Shown one piece after another: positions 29,821 through 39,610 of a stretch of 64,000 nucleotides of DNA. Position numbers and translations under genes: made by a program. A model generated the notes under the pieces. It ran no database searches. It was not told where the DNA came from and saw nothing but the letters and a program-made list of their open reading frames with translations. The stretch is from Candidatus Peregrinibacteria bacterium (GTDB lineage Bacteria > Patescibacteriota > Gracilibacteria > Peribacterales > Peribacteraceae). The DNA is taken from assembly GCA_016186175.1 (NCBI GenBank), contig JACPMB010000003.1, positions 1 through 64,000 on the forward strand, in the 5' to 3' direction. Each line of letters begins with the position of its first letter. Position 1 is the first letter of the stretch.

Positions 29821-29905
29821 CCACGTAAAGACGCGTCAGCGGCTTTACGTGTCACGTGGCGGCGGAGCCGCTTTACGTGACCACGATGTTGACGCGTCCA
29901 CGTGG
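29821..29905. repeat. Nested pair of AAA/C-bulge hairpins
   Basis: Outer CCACGT-AAA-GACGCGTCA...TGACGCGTC-C-ACGTGG; inner 29853-29879 in reverse orientation. Confidence 0.85.
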
Positions 29906-29930
29906 CGCCGCCATCTGCTAAGATTCCGGC

Positions 29931-31040
29931 ATGACGTTTGCGATCGGGCTCCTCACGGGCTTTCTCATTGGAGGGGTGATCGCGTACTGGCTCGGACGGC
30001 GTTCCACCTCAGACGCCGCAACTATCGCCGAGTCGCTCACGGACAAAGTGTTTTCACGGCAGGCAGAAAAAATTCTGCAGCTCGCGGAGGCCAAGCTTTC
30101 GGGAAAGAAGGACGTGATTGATGGAACGTTGAAGGCGATGAAGGGAGACCTGAACCGCGTGGAAGACCTGATGCGCAAAATCGGCGACGGCAATGTGCAG
30201 GTTGGTACGCGATTGGATAACGCAGCAGTCGCCATTAAAGAGCTGTCCGAAACCACCGGCGGCATTCGCAATGCCCTGAGCAGCAACAATCTGCGCGGGA
30301 ATTGGGGCGAACGCATGGCGGAAGACGTATTGCGTCTCTCCGGCCTCATCGAAGGCATCAATTTCATCAAGCAAACGAAGCTCGAAACCGGATCGAAGCC
30401 CGACTTCACGTTCATGCTGCCGCAGAAGCTTAAACTGAACATGGACGTGAAGTTCCCCTTCAACAACTACCAGCTCTATGTCGAAGCAAAGACCGACCGG
30501 GACAAGGAGGAACATAAGGAGAAGTTCCTGAAGGACGTCCGCAAGCGCGTGAAGGAAGTGCAGACGCGCGATTACATCAACCCGGAGGACGGCACCGTAG
30601 ACTACGTGCTGCTCTTTGTCCCAAACGAGCAGATTTTCTCCTTCATCAACGAGATTGACCGCACCGTGATCGACGAAGCGATGCGCGGGAAGACGATCCT
30701 CTGCTCCCCGTTGAGCCTATACGCGATCCTCGCGGTCATCCGGCAGTCCATTGATAGCTTCAGCATGGAGAGCAAGTCGCAGGAAATGCTCACGATCTTC
30801 GGCGCGTTCAGGCAGCAATGGGAGAAATTCAAAGATCAGATGGAAACCGTGAAGGAGCGCTTCGAGTCCGTCCACAAGGGATACGAGGAGCTCACGGGAG
30901 CGCGTGAGCGGCAGCTCGACCGGCAGCTTCAGAAGATCGACGAGATTCGCTCAGAGAAAGCTTTTGAGAGTCCGATCGAAGCGGCGGGGGAGAAGGCCAA
31001 AATGAAAGCGTTGAGCGAAAAGCGCGTATCCATGGAGTGA
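29931..31040 (+). CDS. rmuC: DNA recombination protein RmuC
   Basis: NNLRGNWGERMAEDVLRLSGL, KPDFTFMLP, VDYVLLFVPNE. Confidence 0.92.
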   Translation: MTFAIGLLTGFLIGGVIAYWLGRRSTSDAATIAESLTDKVFSRQAEKILQLAEAKLSGKKDVIDGTLKAMKGDLNRVEDLMRKIGDGNVQVGTRLDNAAVAIKELSETTGGIRNALSSNNLRGNWGERMAEDVLRLSGLIEGINFIKQTKLETGSKPDFTFMLPQKLKLNMDVKFPFNNYQLYVEAKTDRDKEEHKEKFLKDVRKRVKEVQTRDYINPEDGTVDYVLLFVPNEQIFSFINEIDRTVIDEAMRGKTILCSPLSLYAILAVIRQSIDSFSMESKSQEMLTIFGAFRQQWEKFKDQMETVKERFESVHKGYEELTGARERQLDRQLQKIDEIRSEKAFESPIEAAGEKAKMKALSEKRVSME

Positions 31041-31076
31041 GCATTAAGATAGATTCATCGTCTACATTATTGTTTA

Positions 31077-33365
31077 ATGATGACGCACATCTCCGATCCC
31101 ATCCTCGGCCCTCTCAACGAGCCGCAACGCCAGGCGGCCATTCATCATGCAGGCCCGGCGCTCATTCTGGCCGGCGCCGGGAGCGGGAAGACGCGCGCGC
31201 TGACGCACAGGATCGCACGATTGATGAAGGACGGCGTGCAACCATGGCAAATCCTCGCGGTGACCTTCACCAACAAGGCGGCGAACGAAATGAAGGAGCG
31301 CATCAAGAATCTTCTTCATATTGTCGAAGGATCGTCACACCTCGACTTCGCTCGGGATGACCGGCAATCGCTCGCGCGATTGCCGGTCATGGGCACGTTC
31401 CACTCGATCTGCGCACGAATCTTGAGGAAGGACATCGAGCGTCTGGGCCGCAATCGCAATTTCGTGATTTACGACACCGATGATCAGGAAAAACTGATGA
31501 AGGAAGTCCTCAAAGAACTGCAAATTGACGAAAACACGCTCAAGCCGAGGCCCGCACTCGGCTACATCGGACGATTCAAGAGCGAAGCAATGAACGCGAA
31601 GGACGCGCTGAAGGATGCGACCACTGAACGCATGATCCAGGTAATCCGGGCATACGAAACCTACGACAAGATGCTCCGCGCGGCCAATGCCGTGGACTTC
31701 GACGATCTGATTCTGGAAACCGTCCGGCTGTTCAACGAAGTGCCGGAGGTGCTCAGCCGCTACCAGGAAACGTGGCGGTTCCTCCATGTGGACGAGTACC
31801 AGGACACGAACCACGCGCAGTACCTGTTCATCTCCCAACTCGCGCAGAAGTACCGCAACCTCTGCGTCATCGGAGATCCCGACCAGTCCATCTACGCCTT
31901 CCGCGGCGCCGACGTACGAAACATCCTGGAATTCGAGCAGGAATACCCTGATGCGCTGAGGATCGCGCTTGAGCAAAACTACCGCAGCACGCAGGTCATA
32001 CTGGACGCATCCAACGCCGTGATCAAATCCAACCCGCGGCGCCCGAAGAAGAATATGTGGACCAAGCGGAAGGGCGGGCCCACCGTGATCGTTCATGAAG
32101 TGCGGGATGAGAGGAAGGAAGCGGAAGAAGCAGCCAAAGCAGCGCAGTTTTTGAAGAAAGACGGGGTGCCGCTCAACCACCAAGTGGTTCTGTACCGCAC
32201 CAACGCGCAGTCTAGACTGTTCGAAGAAGCCTGCATGCGCGCAGGCATTCCCTACCGCATCGTCGGCGGCACGAAGTTCTACACGCGGAGGGAAGTGAAG
32301 GACGTTCTCGCGTACTTGTATGTGATTCTGAATCCCGCGGACACGATTTCGCTGCTCAGAATCTTGAATGTTCCCGCGCGAAAGATCGGCGAGGCCACAC
32401 TCGGACATATTCAGGCGTTTGCGTCCCAGGAAAGTCTCACGCTGTGGGATGCATTGATCCGCGCAAACGACATCGTCGAACTGAATGACGGGGTGAAGAC
32501 GCGCATCGAGAAATTTATCTCCATTGTGAAGCAATTGCGCACCCGCTCCTCCGCTCTGGTGGTTTCTGAGCTTGCCGCCCAGCTCCTGGATGCAGTGGGA
32601 CTGGAGAAATGGCTGCGGGACGACCTCGATGAGGGCGAGGAACGCTGGCAGAACGTGCAGGAATTGCTCACTGTCATGCACAAGTACGATCAGCTGGACC
32701 CCCAGACATCGCTGACGAGTTTTTTGGAGGAGGTCGCGCTGATTTCGGAGGTGGATAAGCTGACTTCCATACGCGACGACGCGCTCACGCTGATGACGCT
32801 GCACCTCTGCAAGGGTCTGGAGTTCGAACACGTGATGATAGCGGGATGCGAAGAAGGCATCTTCCCGCACAGCAGTTCCATGTTCGACAAAGAGCAGCTG
32901 GAGGAGGAACGACGGCTGATGTACGTTGGCATGACGCGGGCCAGGACGCATTTGAGAATTTTCTTCACGCGCAGCAGGCAGTTATGGGGCAATACACAAG
33001 CCAATGCGCCGAGCCGCTTCATCGCCGACCTGCCCTCGGAAGCCGTCGAGCGGCGCAGCGACGAGCTTCTCTCGGCTTTCGCATGGGCAACGGAGAGCGG
33101 ACGACTGAAAGCCGCAGAGTCGCATACGGATATCCAACCATATCGCCAGCGTGCTGAATTGAATGTGGAGTTCAATCAAGACCTGGAGATCGCGGATGGG
33201 ATGAATCAAGACGTACCCGAGCTGCGGAAAGGCTCCCGCGTTCGGCATCCGTCATTCGGCGAGGGAACAGTCCTCAGCAAGCGCGGCGACGTCGCGACAA
33301 TCGTATTCGATTCGGGGAAGAAGAAGGACTTCGCGCTGAGCATCGCGCCGTTGCAAGTGTTGTAG
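31077..33365 (+). CDS. UvrD/PcrA-family DNA helicase
   Basis: LAGAGSGKTRALTHRI, VTFTNKAANEMKERI, VDEYQDTNHAQY, TLHLCKGLEFEHVMI. Confidence 0.96.
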   Translation: MMTHISDPILGPLNEPQRQAAIHHAGPALILAGAGSGKTRALTHRIARLMKDGVQPWQILAVTFTNKAANEMKERIKNLLHIVEGSSHLDFARDDRQSLARLPVMGTFHSICARILRKDIERLGRNRNFVIYDTDDQEKLMKEVLKELQIDENTLKPRPALGYIGRFKSEAMNAKDALKDATTERMIQVIRAYETYDKMLRAANAVDFDDLILETVRLFNEVPEVLSRYQETWRFLHVDEYQDTNHAQYLFISQLAQKYRNLCVIGDPDQSIYAFRGADVRNILEFEQEYPDALRIALEQNYRSTQVILDASNAVIKSNPRRPKKNMWTKRKGGPTVIVHEVRDERKEAEEAAKAAQFLKKDGVPLNHQVVLYRTNAQSRLFEEACMRAGIPYRIVGGTKFYTRREVKDVLAYLYVILNPADTISLLRILNVPARKIGEATLGHIQAFASQESLTLWDALIRANDIVELNDGVKTRIEKFISIVKQLRTRSSALVVSELAAQLLDAVGLEKWLRDDLDEGEERWQNVQELLTVMHKYDQLDPQTSLTSFLEEVALISEVDKLTSIRDDALTLMTLHLCKGLEFEHVMIAGCEEGIFPHSSSMFDKEQLEEERRLMYVGMTRARTHLRIFFTRSRQLWGNTQANAPSRFIADLPSEAVERRSDELLSAFAWATESGRLKAAESHTDIQPYRQRAELNVEFNQDLEIADGMNQDVPELRKGSRVRHPSFGEGTVLSKRGDVATIVFDSGKKKDFALSIAPLQVL

Positions 33366-33428
33366 TCGCGAAACAAACATCTTTGAAACATCTATTGGAT
33401 GTCGGCGGCGCGCAAGTATGCTTTTGCC

Positions 33429-34250
33429 ATGGCATCTTTGCGGGAAAAAGTATTGTCCTTCCTCCATGGTCACCGGGTCCGCCTTAACACCGATCTCGGC
33501 CAGCATTTTCTGGCCGATGAAGATGTTCTGGAGGCGATCGTTGAGACTGCGGAGATCGGACATGAAGATCACATCGTTGAGATCGGGCCTGGCATCGGCA
33601 TCCTGACCGGCCGGCTCCTAATGCGCGCAGAGGAAGTCACATCCATCGAGCTGGATGCCCGGATGATTACGCTCATGAAAGATTTTCTTCCGCCGGAGAA
33701 CGAGCGCGCCGCAAGAAAGTTCACCGTCGTCCATGAGAATGCCCTTCGTGTGGATTTTCCGGAGACGCCATACAAAATTGTCGCCAATATTCCTTATCAC
33801 ATCACCTCCCCTCTGCTCCGGCATGCGTATCTTGAATCAACGGCGCAACCGACAACGATGACACTCCTGATCCAGCGCGAAGTGGCGGAGAAAATCTGCG
33901 ATGAAGAGCATGCCGGCATCCTAACGATCATGGTGAAGCTCTTTGGCGATCCGGAAATGATCTGCACGGTGCCGCCGGAAGCATTCATTCCGCCGCCGGC
34001 AGTCGAATCCGCCGTGCTCAAGATCACCTCACACCCCAAGCCGCTCGCAGACCGCCCGACGATCGACAACATTCTGAAGTTCCTGAAGCTATCTTTTGCA
34101 GGGAAACGAAAAATGCTCAGGAACACGCTCGGAAATTTGGAGAACGGAATGGAATCTCTCGCAAAGGCAGATATTGATCCTGCGCGAAGGCCGGAAACGC
34201 TGACGGTGACGGAGTGGATTGAATTGGCTGAACGTTCCACGACCGCATAG
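33429..34250 (+). CDS. rsmA: 16S rRNA dimethyladenosine transferase
   Basis: LGQHFLADEDVLEAIV, VEIGPGIGILT, VANIPYHITSPLL. Confidence 0.94.
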   Translation: MASLREKVLSFLHGHRVRLNTDLGQHFLADEDVLEAIVETAEIGHEDHIVEIGPGIGILTGRLLMRAEEVTSIELDARMITLMKDFLPPENERAARKFTVVHENALRVDFPETPYKIVANIPYHITSPLLRHAYLESTAQPTTMTLLIQREVAEKICDEEHAGILTIMVKLFGDPEMICTVPPEAFIPPPAVESAVLKITSHPKPLADRPTIDNILKFLKLSFAGKRKMLRNTLGNLENGMESLAKADIDPARRPETLTVTEWIELAERSTTA

Positions 34251-34353
34251 AACATCTTTAATGGCTTGTATAAAAGAAAAACTCGTCCGCTGGAAAGGAA
34301 AATCTACGCAAGAGGATTCACCGGATTCGGTCACAGTGAGATCCTGAGCCGCT

Positions 34354-35958
34354 ATGCGCCCGTCGCATCTGTCTTATTCTTTCCTTGTGAGTTTTCTTGC
34401 CGCGGTGTTCGCGCTGCAATGGTGGCAGTCGCCCGCGTATCCGTGGCAATTGTGGATGACCGCCGGCGCCATGGGTTTCTTGTGTTCCATCGTAGCTGTG
34501 ATGGCAGATAAAAGGAATGCGCTGCTGCCGTTCGCGATTATGATCGGCGCGGCCGCGGCCATCTGGACGGTATCGCGTACAACTCACGTCCCCTCATCCG
34601 CAGACGTTGACTTTCACGCAAACGGAACGGAGGTTGTTCTGCGCGGATTCATCGCCGATGATCCGGACAGGAGAGCGATGCAGACGAATTACACCGTTGC
34701 CATTGCCGTCCTGAAAAAAGGAGATAAGACTTTCGCGGTTGGCGGCAATGTCCTTGTGACGCTCCGCGTCGGCCACCAGGCCTTCGAGTACGGCGATCCG
34801 GTGATAGTTCGGGGAATCCTGGAATTGCCGGAAGGCAACCATGACTTCCGCTACGACCGTTATTTAAGCGTGAAGAGAATTTACAGCGTCATGAATAATC
34901 CAACGATGGATCGCGCAGGTTTGAACAGGGGCAACGCGGTACTGCGAATGATCTACCGGTTTCGCAGAAGTATGGAATGGCAGATCAATGAGCTCTTTCC
35001 GGAACCACACGCGTCTCTGCTGGCTGGATTGCTGCTGGGGGCGCGGGGCGCCATGCCAGAAGACCTTGTTCTGGATTTCAAGACAACCGGGCTCACGCAC
35101 ATCGTCGCGATTTCCGGCTACAACATAACCATCCTGATAACTGCGATGGGGACTTTGCTCTTCTGGATGCCGCTCAAGTGGCGTTTTTGGCCTTCGTCGC
35201 TGCTGATTGCAGCCTTCACACTGCTCACGGGAGCATCCGCTTCCGCGGTTCGCGCGGCGGTGATGGGGATACTTGCACTGCTAGCGCTGCAAACGAACCG
35301 CATACAGACGACGCGGCTCACTGTTCTATGGTCGGCGTTCCTGATGCTCGCCTGGAATCCAAAGCAGATGTGGTATGACGCCGGATTCCAGCTTTCATTT
35401 CTCGCACTTATCGGCGTTCTGGAGATCAGTCCGCTCTTGCAGCCTTGCCTGCGGCGGCTTCCGGAACGCTTCGGCGTCCGGGAATCGTTCTGCCTGACGC
35501 TCTCAGCACAGGCGCTGGCCTCTCCGTGGATTCTTTTTCTTTTCGGCCAGTTGAGCCTGATCGCTCCGCTCAGCAACCTGCTTGCCCCGCCGGCCGTCCC
35601 TTACGCGATGCTTATGGGAACTATAAGCATCCTGTTCGGGTGGGTCTGGTCGCCGATTGGACGCGCGTCCGCGATGCTCGCATGGCTGCCGTTGCAATGG
35701 ATCACCGGCGTAGCGCATGCGCTCGGCGCGATTCCGTTCGCGTCTCTGACTTTGACGGGATTCACAACAGTATGGATGGTGATTTACTACGCGTGTACAG
35801 CACTATGGGTCGGACGCCATGCCATTGTGTCATCCCGAGTAGCCTCGCACCTTCCCGCAGAAGGGCGCAGAGTCACCACTCGTATCTGCGAATCGTCTTC
35901 TTTCCGCTCCAATGCGGAAGCGCGACGGTTTCCGTCGGCTGCCGGCGCGGAAATTTGA
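34354..35958 (+). CDS. comEC: ComEC/Rec2-family competence protein
   Basis: GLTHIVAISGYNITIL, multi-TM; tail encoded by repeat sequence. Confidence 0.88.
   Translation: MRPSHLSYSFLVSFLAAVFALQWWQSPAYPWQLWMTAGAMGFLCSIVAVMADKRNALLPFAIMIGAAAAIWTVSRTTHVPSSADVDFHANGTEVVLRGFIADDPDRRAMQTNYTVAIAVLKKGDKTFAVGGNVLVTLRVGHQAFEYGDPVIVRGILELPEGNHDFRYDRYLSVKRIYSVMNNPTMDRAGLNRGNAVLRMIYRFRRSMEWQINELFPEPHASLLAGLLLGARGAMPEDLVLDFKTTGLTHIVAISGYNITILITAMGTLLFWMPLKWRFWPSSLLIAAFTLLTGASASAVRAAVMGILALLALQTNRIQTTRLTVLWSAFLMLAWNPKQMWYDAGFQLSFLALIGVLEISPLLQPCLRRLPERFGVRESFCLTLSAQALASPWILFLFGQLSLIAPLSNLLAPPAVPYAMLMGTISILFGWVWSPIGRASAMLAWLPLQWITGVAHALGAIPFASLTLTGFTTVWMVIYYACTALWVGRHAIVSSRVASHLPAEGRRVTTRICESSSFRSNAEARRFPSAAGAEI
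35829..35876. repeat. REP-like element at comEC 3' end
   Basis: TCATCCCGAGTAGCCTCGCACCTTCCCGCAGAAGGGCGC, cf. 23034-23081. Confidence 0.65.
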
Positions 35959-36409
35959 AAGCATGCGATATCACGACGGTTCCGTGTTTTAGCTCGCGGT
36001 CGAACTTATCTTCGAGCGACGCCATAAGCGCTGGCGAAAGGTAAAGAAATATCGCATCCGCGCCACTCGCGTCGTAATTCAGAGCGTTGCCGCACAGCAA
36101 CCGCAATTTCTGGCCGCTCAGTAGAATATTCACCCGCCCCAGACACCACACAGTCGGTGCGATCTCGATGCCGGTCGCGGCGATGCCGGGGTGCCTGCGC
36201 TTGGCTTCGATCAGAATCAGGCCGTTGCCCGCACCCATGTCAACAACGGCTTCCGATCCCTTGAGGCGCGCCAAAGTCACCATGGCCCGCGCGACGAACT
36301 TTGGCGTCGGGACGTACGGCACCCCTCCTACAAACCAGAAAACAGCTGTGATCACGATCATAACAACCGGCAGAATCGCGAAAACGATGACGATATCCGC
36401 TGGCTGCAC
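35873..36409 (-). CDS. SAM-dependent methyltransferase with N-terminal TM
   Basis: VVDMGAGNGLILIEAKRR SAM motif. Confidence 0.82.
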   Translation of the reverse strand: MQPADIVIVFAILPVVMIVITAVFWFVGGVPYVPTPKFVARAMVTLARLKGSEAVVDMGAGNGLILIEAKRRHPGIAATGIEIAPTVWCLGRVNILLSGQKLRLLCGNALNYDASGADAIFLYLSPALMASLEDKFDRELKHGTVVISHAFKFPRRQPTETVALPHWSGKKTIRRYEW

Positions 36410-36468
36410 AAATAAAGCCTACAGAAGACTTTTGGATTCCGCATCATGCGCTATAGACTCGCTCCGAT

Positions 36469-37347
36469 ATGAGATCACTGTCAGTTTCATTCGCAGCTTT
36501 TCTGTTTGCGGCATCGCTCGCCGGATGTGCGGGGCTAACCGCGGACAAAACTCCACGGCAGCCGGCAACCGATTCGGGCGCGACAGTCGGTGAAGCACGC
36601 GGGAGCACTTCGACTGTGCTCAGTGTAAACAAGCCCCCGCGCTTCACCCTGAGCTCGCCCCTGAAGGACAACATCATTCATGACGCGGCTGCCCATTCGA
36701 GCCTGAGAGGCCCGCAGCAGGGCCTTCGCACGGCAAGCAGCCGCGCTTTGTCGAAGGGCAAACTCGACTATGCCAGTGTTCTGGAACTGGCTATGAACGG
36801 GAACCACGACGCCGAATTCGAACTTGGCGCCATGTTCCACGACGGTGACGGAGTCGGTCGGGATTTCGGCAAGGCACTTGAGTGGTACAGAAAAGCCGCA
36901 TCTGCCGGCAATCGCCAGGCCGCGTTCAATCTCGGATTGATGCTCCAAAACGGCGAAGGCGCCGGCGCCGATCCCGACGCGGCCCGCAACTGGTTCATCC
37001 GCGCGTCGGATGCCGGAGACGCGCGCGGCGCGCTGCAACTCGGCACGATGGCGTATGCGGAAAAGGATTATTCGAAGGCGCTCTCCTACTTCCTTAAATC
37101 TGCGGGGCAGGGGCTAGCCGATGCGCAGATGAACGTCGGAATCATGCATATTCGCGGCGAAGGCGTGCCGTCGCAGGATCTCGTCGGTGGATACGCGTGG
37201 CTGACACTGTCCAAAGAAGGCGGCAATCAGCGCGCGGCGGCGATGCTGGATGGTCTTTCTGGGAAGATGACGGAGGAACAGAAAATGGAAGGCAAAGCGA
37301 AGGCGCAGGAACTGGGAGCAGAGGTGAACGAGGCTGTGGGGGACTAG
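36469..37347 (+). CDS. Sel1-repeat lipoprotein with repeat-derived linker
   Basis: Lipobox ASLAGCAG; Sel1 repeats (GDGVGRDFGKALEWYRKAASAGNRQAAFNLG). Confidence 0.85.
   Translation: MRSLSVSFAAFLFAASLAGCAGLTADKTPRQPATDSGATVGEARGSTSTVLSVNKPPRFTLSSPLKDNIIHDAAAHSSLRGPQQGLRTASSRALSKGKLDYASVLELAMNGNHDAEFELGAMFHDGDGVGRDFGKALEWYRKAASAGNRQAAFNLGLMLQNGEGAGADPDAARNWFIRASDAGDARGALQLGTMAYAEKDYSKALSYFLKSAGQGLADAQMNVGIMHIRGEGVPSQDLVGGYAWLTLSKEGGNQRAAAMLDGLSGKMTEEQKMEGKAKAQELGAEVNEAVGD
36636..36758 (+). repeat. REP-like element (copy 1) within CDS
   Basis: About 120-bp match to 42263-42382; same reading frame translates to (P/H)PRFTLSSPxKDNIIHDAxAHSxLRGPQ. Confidence 0.9.
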
Positions 37348-37358
37348 GGGTGAGGGGC

Positions 37359-39473
37359 TTACATGAACAGCGCCGCAAGAGCCAATGTCAGCGTCGAGAA
37401 CAGCTTAATCAGAACGTGGAGCGACGGCCCGGCGGTATCCTTGAAAGGATCTCCGACTGTGTCGCCGGTGACCGCCGCTTGGTGCGCGTGGCTGCGCTTG
37501 CCGCCGTGGATGCCGCCTTCGATGTACTTTTTCGCGTTGTCCCACGCACCGCCGGCGTTGTTGAGGTACGCAGCCAGAATGACGCCGACAATCGTGCCTA
37601 CCATCAGGAGCCCGGCGACCGCCTCCTTTCCCAGGACGACGCCGACAAGGATTGGCGAGACAACCGCGACGATGCCCGGCATGATCATCTCCTTCAGCGC
37701 CGCGCGCGTGGAAATATCCACAGCTGCCGCGTAGTCTGGGTCCTCAGTGCCGCGCATGATCCCCGCCTTCTCCTTGAACTGGCGGCGGACCTCATGGACG
37801 ATAACCGACGCCGCGCGGCCGACCGCACGGATGGTGAGCGACGTGAAGAAGAACACCACCATGGCGCCGATGAACGCGCCAACGAAAACTTTGACATTTG
37901 CCAGATCAACGACCTCAAACTGCGCCTCCGTCAGATACGCGGAGAAAAGCAGAAAGGCCGCGAGCGCCGCCGAACCCACGGCATATCCCTTCGTGAGCGC
38001 CTTGGTTGTGTTTCCGGCGGCATCCAGCTCGTCGGTGACTTTTCGCATTTCCTCCGGCGCCTTGGACATCTCGACTATGCCTCCCGCGTTGTCCGTGATC
38101 GGTCCGAACATATCCATCGAAAGGACATAGCCGACGACCGCCAGCATGCCCATGGTCGCTACGGCCGTCCCGTAAAGCGCGCCGCCATCGATCCCCGTTT
38201 GCTCGCCCAACCAGTACGCGCAGAAGAGCGCTACGCAGACCGTCAGCACAGTAAGACCGGTGGACTCCATGCCAATCGCCGTGCCGGAGATGATGTTAGT
38301 CGCGTGTCCCGTCGTCGAGGCGTCCGCAATGGACTGCACTGGGCGGTACTCCTTGCTTGTGTAGTAATCCGTGATGTAGACGAAAGCAACGGAGGTCAGG
38401 ACGCCGACCAGTCCGGCAAGAAAGTACCAAATCGCGGAATCGCTGAATATCGCAGGCAGGTCGTCGTGCAATATATCCGTCGGCGCGTTGAGCATCCAGC
38501 GCGAGCAAAAGTACAGGGCGATTGTCGTAAGGACGGCCGTGACCCAGAATCCGCGCGTCATCGCGCGCATGGGATTCTTCTCAGTATCTTTCGCCGAGAC
38601 GGTGTACACTCCTATAATCGCAGCTACGAGCCCTATGGATCGCAGAACGAGCGGAAAGAGCACACCTTTGACGCCGAAGTACGGCACCAGCGCGACGCCG
38701 AGGATCATCGCGCCGATGTTCTCGGCGGAGATGGATTCAAAGAGATCCGCGCCGCGCCCGGCGCAGTCGCCGACGTTATCGCCGACGAGATCGGCCACTA
38801 CGGCCGGATTGCGCGGATCATCCTCTGGTATGCCAGCCTCGATCTTGCCGACCAGATCCGCGCCGACGTCCGCCGCTTTCGTGTAAATCCCTCCACCGAG
38901 CTGCGCGAAAAGCGCCACGAAGCTCGCGCCGAAGCCGTACCCGACAATCAGCTTCGGGATGTCGGCTACGTCCAGCAGGAACACGAACTTGTAGAAGAGG
39001 TATAGACCGCTGATTCCGAGCAGACTCAAGGCCGTGATAACGATCGCGGGGACCGCACCTCCACGCAGGGCCATCTGCAATGCACTATTGAGACCGCCTT
39101 TGGCCGCCGCCGCGCACTTGAGGTTGACGCGCGTTGCAACACGCATGCTCACCACTCCCGCGAGGCCGGATAAGAGCGCCCCCAAAAGGAACGCCGCCCC
39201 AGTCTCGACGCCGTGTGTCCACGCACTCTCATCGCTGCCAGTAAGTCCGTAGAGCACCACTATCAAGACTGCAACGATGACGGTGAGGACTGCGATCGCC
39301 TGATACTGACGACGTATGAACGCCTGCGCCCCCGTACGGATCGCGTTGGCGACTTTTTTCATCTCATGCGTGCCGTCAGGCGCGTACTTGACCTGGTTCC
39401 AGAATACGAGTGAATACAGGAGGCCGGCGATCGCTACGACAGGCGCGAAGAATTCGAGAAGATAGGAGGACAT
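37359..39473 (-). CDS. hppA: Membrane-bound proton-translocating pyrophosphatase (K+-independent signature)
   Basis: [56 protein letters not shown]. Confidence 0.95.
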   Translation of the reverse strand: MSSYLLEFFAPVVAIAGLLYSLVFWNQVKYAPDGTHEMKKVANAIRTGAQAFIRRQYQAIAVLTVIVAVLIVVLYGLTGSDESAWTHGVETGAAFLLGALLSGLAGVVSMRVATRVNLKCAAAAKGGLNSALQMALRGGAVPAIVITALSLLGISGLYLFYKFVFLLDVADIPKLIVGYGFGASFVALFAQLGGGIYTKAADVGADLVGKIEAGIPEDDPRNPAVVADLVGDNVGDCAGRGADLFESISAENIGAMILGVALVPYFGVKGVLFPLVLRSIGLVAAIIGVYTVSAKDTEKNPMRAMTRGFWVTAVLTTIALYFCSRWMLNAPTDILHDDLPAIFSDSAIWYFLAGLVGVLTSVAFVYITDYYTSKEYRPVQSIADASTTGHATNIISGTAIGMESTGLTVLTVCVALFCAYWLGEQTGIDGGALYGTAVATMGMLAVVGYVLSMDMFGPITDNAGGIVEMSKAPEEMRKVTDELDAAGNTTKALTKGYAVGSAALAAFLLFSAYLTEAQFEVVDLANVKVFVGAFIGAMVVFFFTSLTIRAVGRAASVIVHEVRRQFKEKAGIMRGTEDPDYAAAVDISTRAALKEMIMPGIVAVVSPILVGVVLGKEAVAGLLMVGTIVGVILAAYLNNAGGAWDNAKKYIEGGIHGGKRSHAHQAAVTGDTVGDPFKDTAGPSLHVLIKLFSTLTLALAALFM

Positions 39474-39610
39474 AGAAATGGGAGTAATGCCGATATTCGG
39501 ATGAAATTACCTGGGGCTGTTGCCCTGGAAGTGCGTAAAGACTAAAGATTTGAGCTTGGAAGTCAATGTACACGGCCTTTCGTTCACGGACGGAGCTATT
39601 ATGTCACCGT

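Noticed and set aside
31335-32951. 538-aa minus-strand ORF antisense to uvrD
   Set aside because: Shadow ORF of a GC-rich, strongly supported helicase gene; no recognisable domain.
37197-39005. 602-aa plus-strand ORF antisense to hppA
   Set aside because: Composition (Arg/Asp/His-rich) typical of antisense translation; hppA on the other strand is unambiguous.
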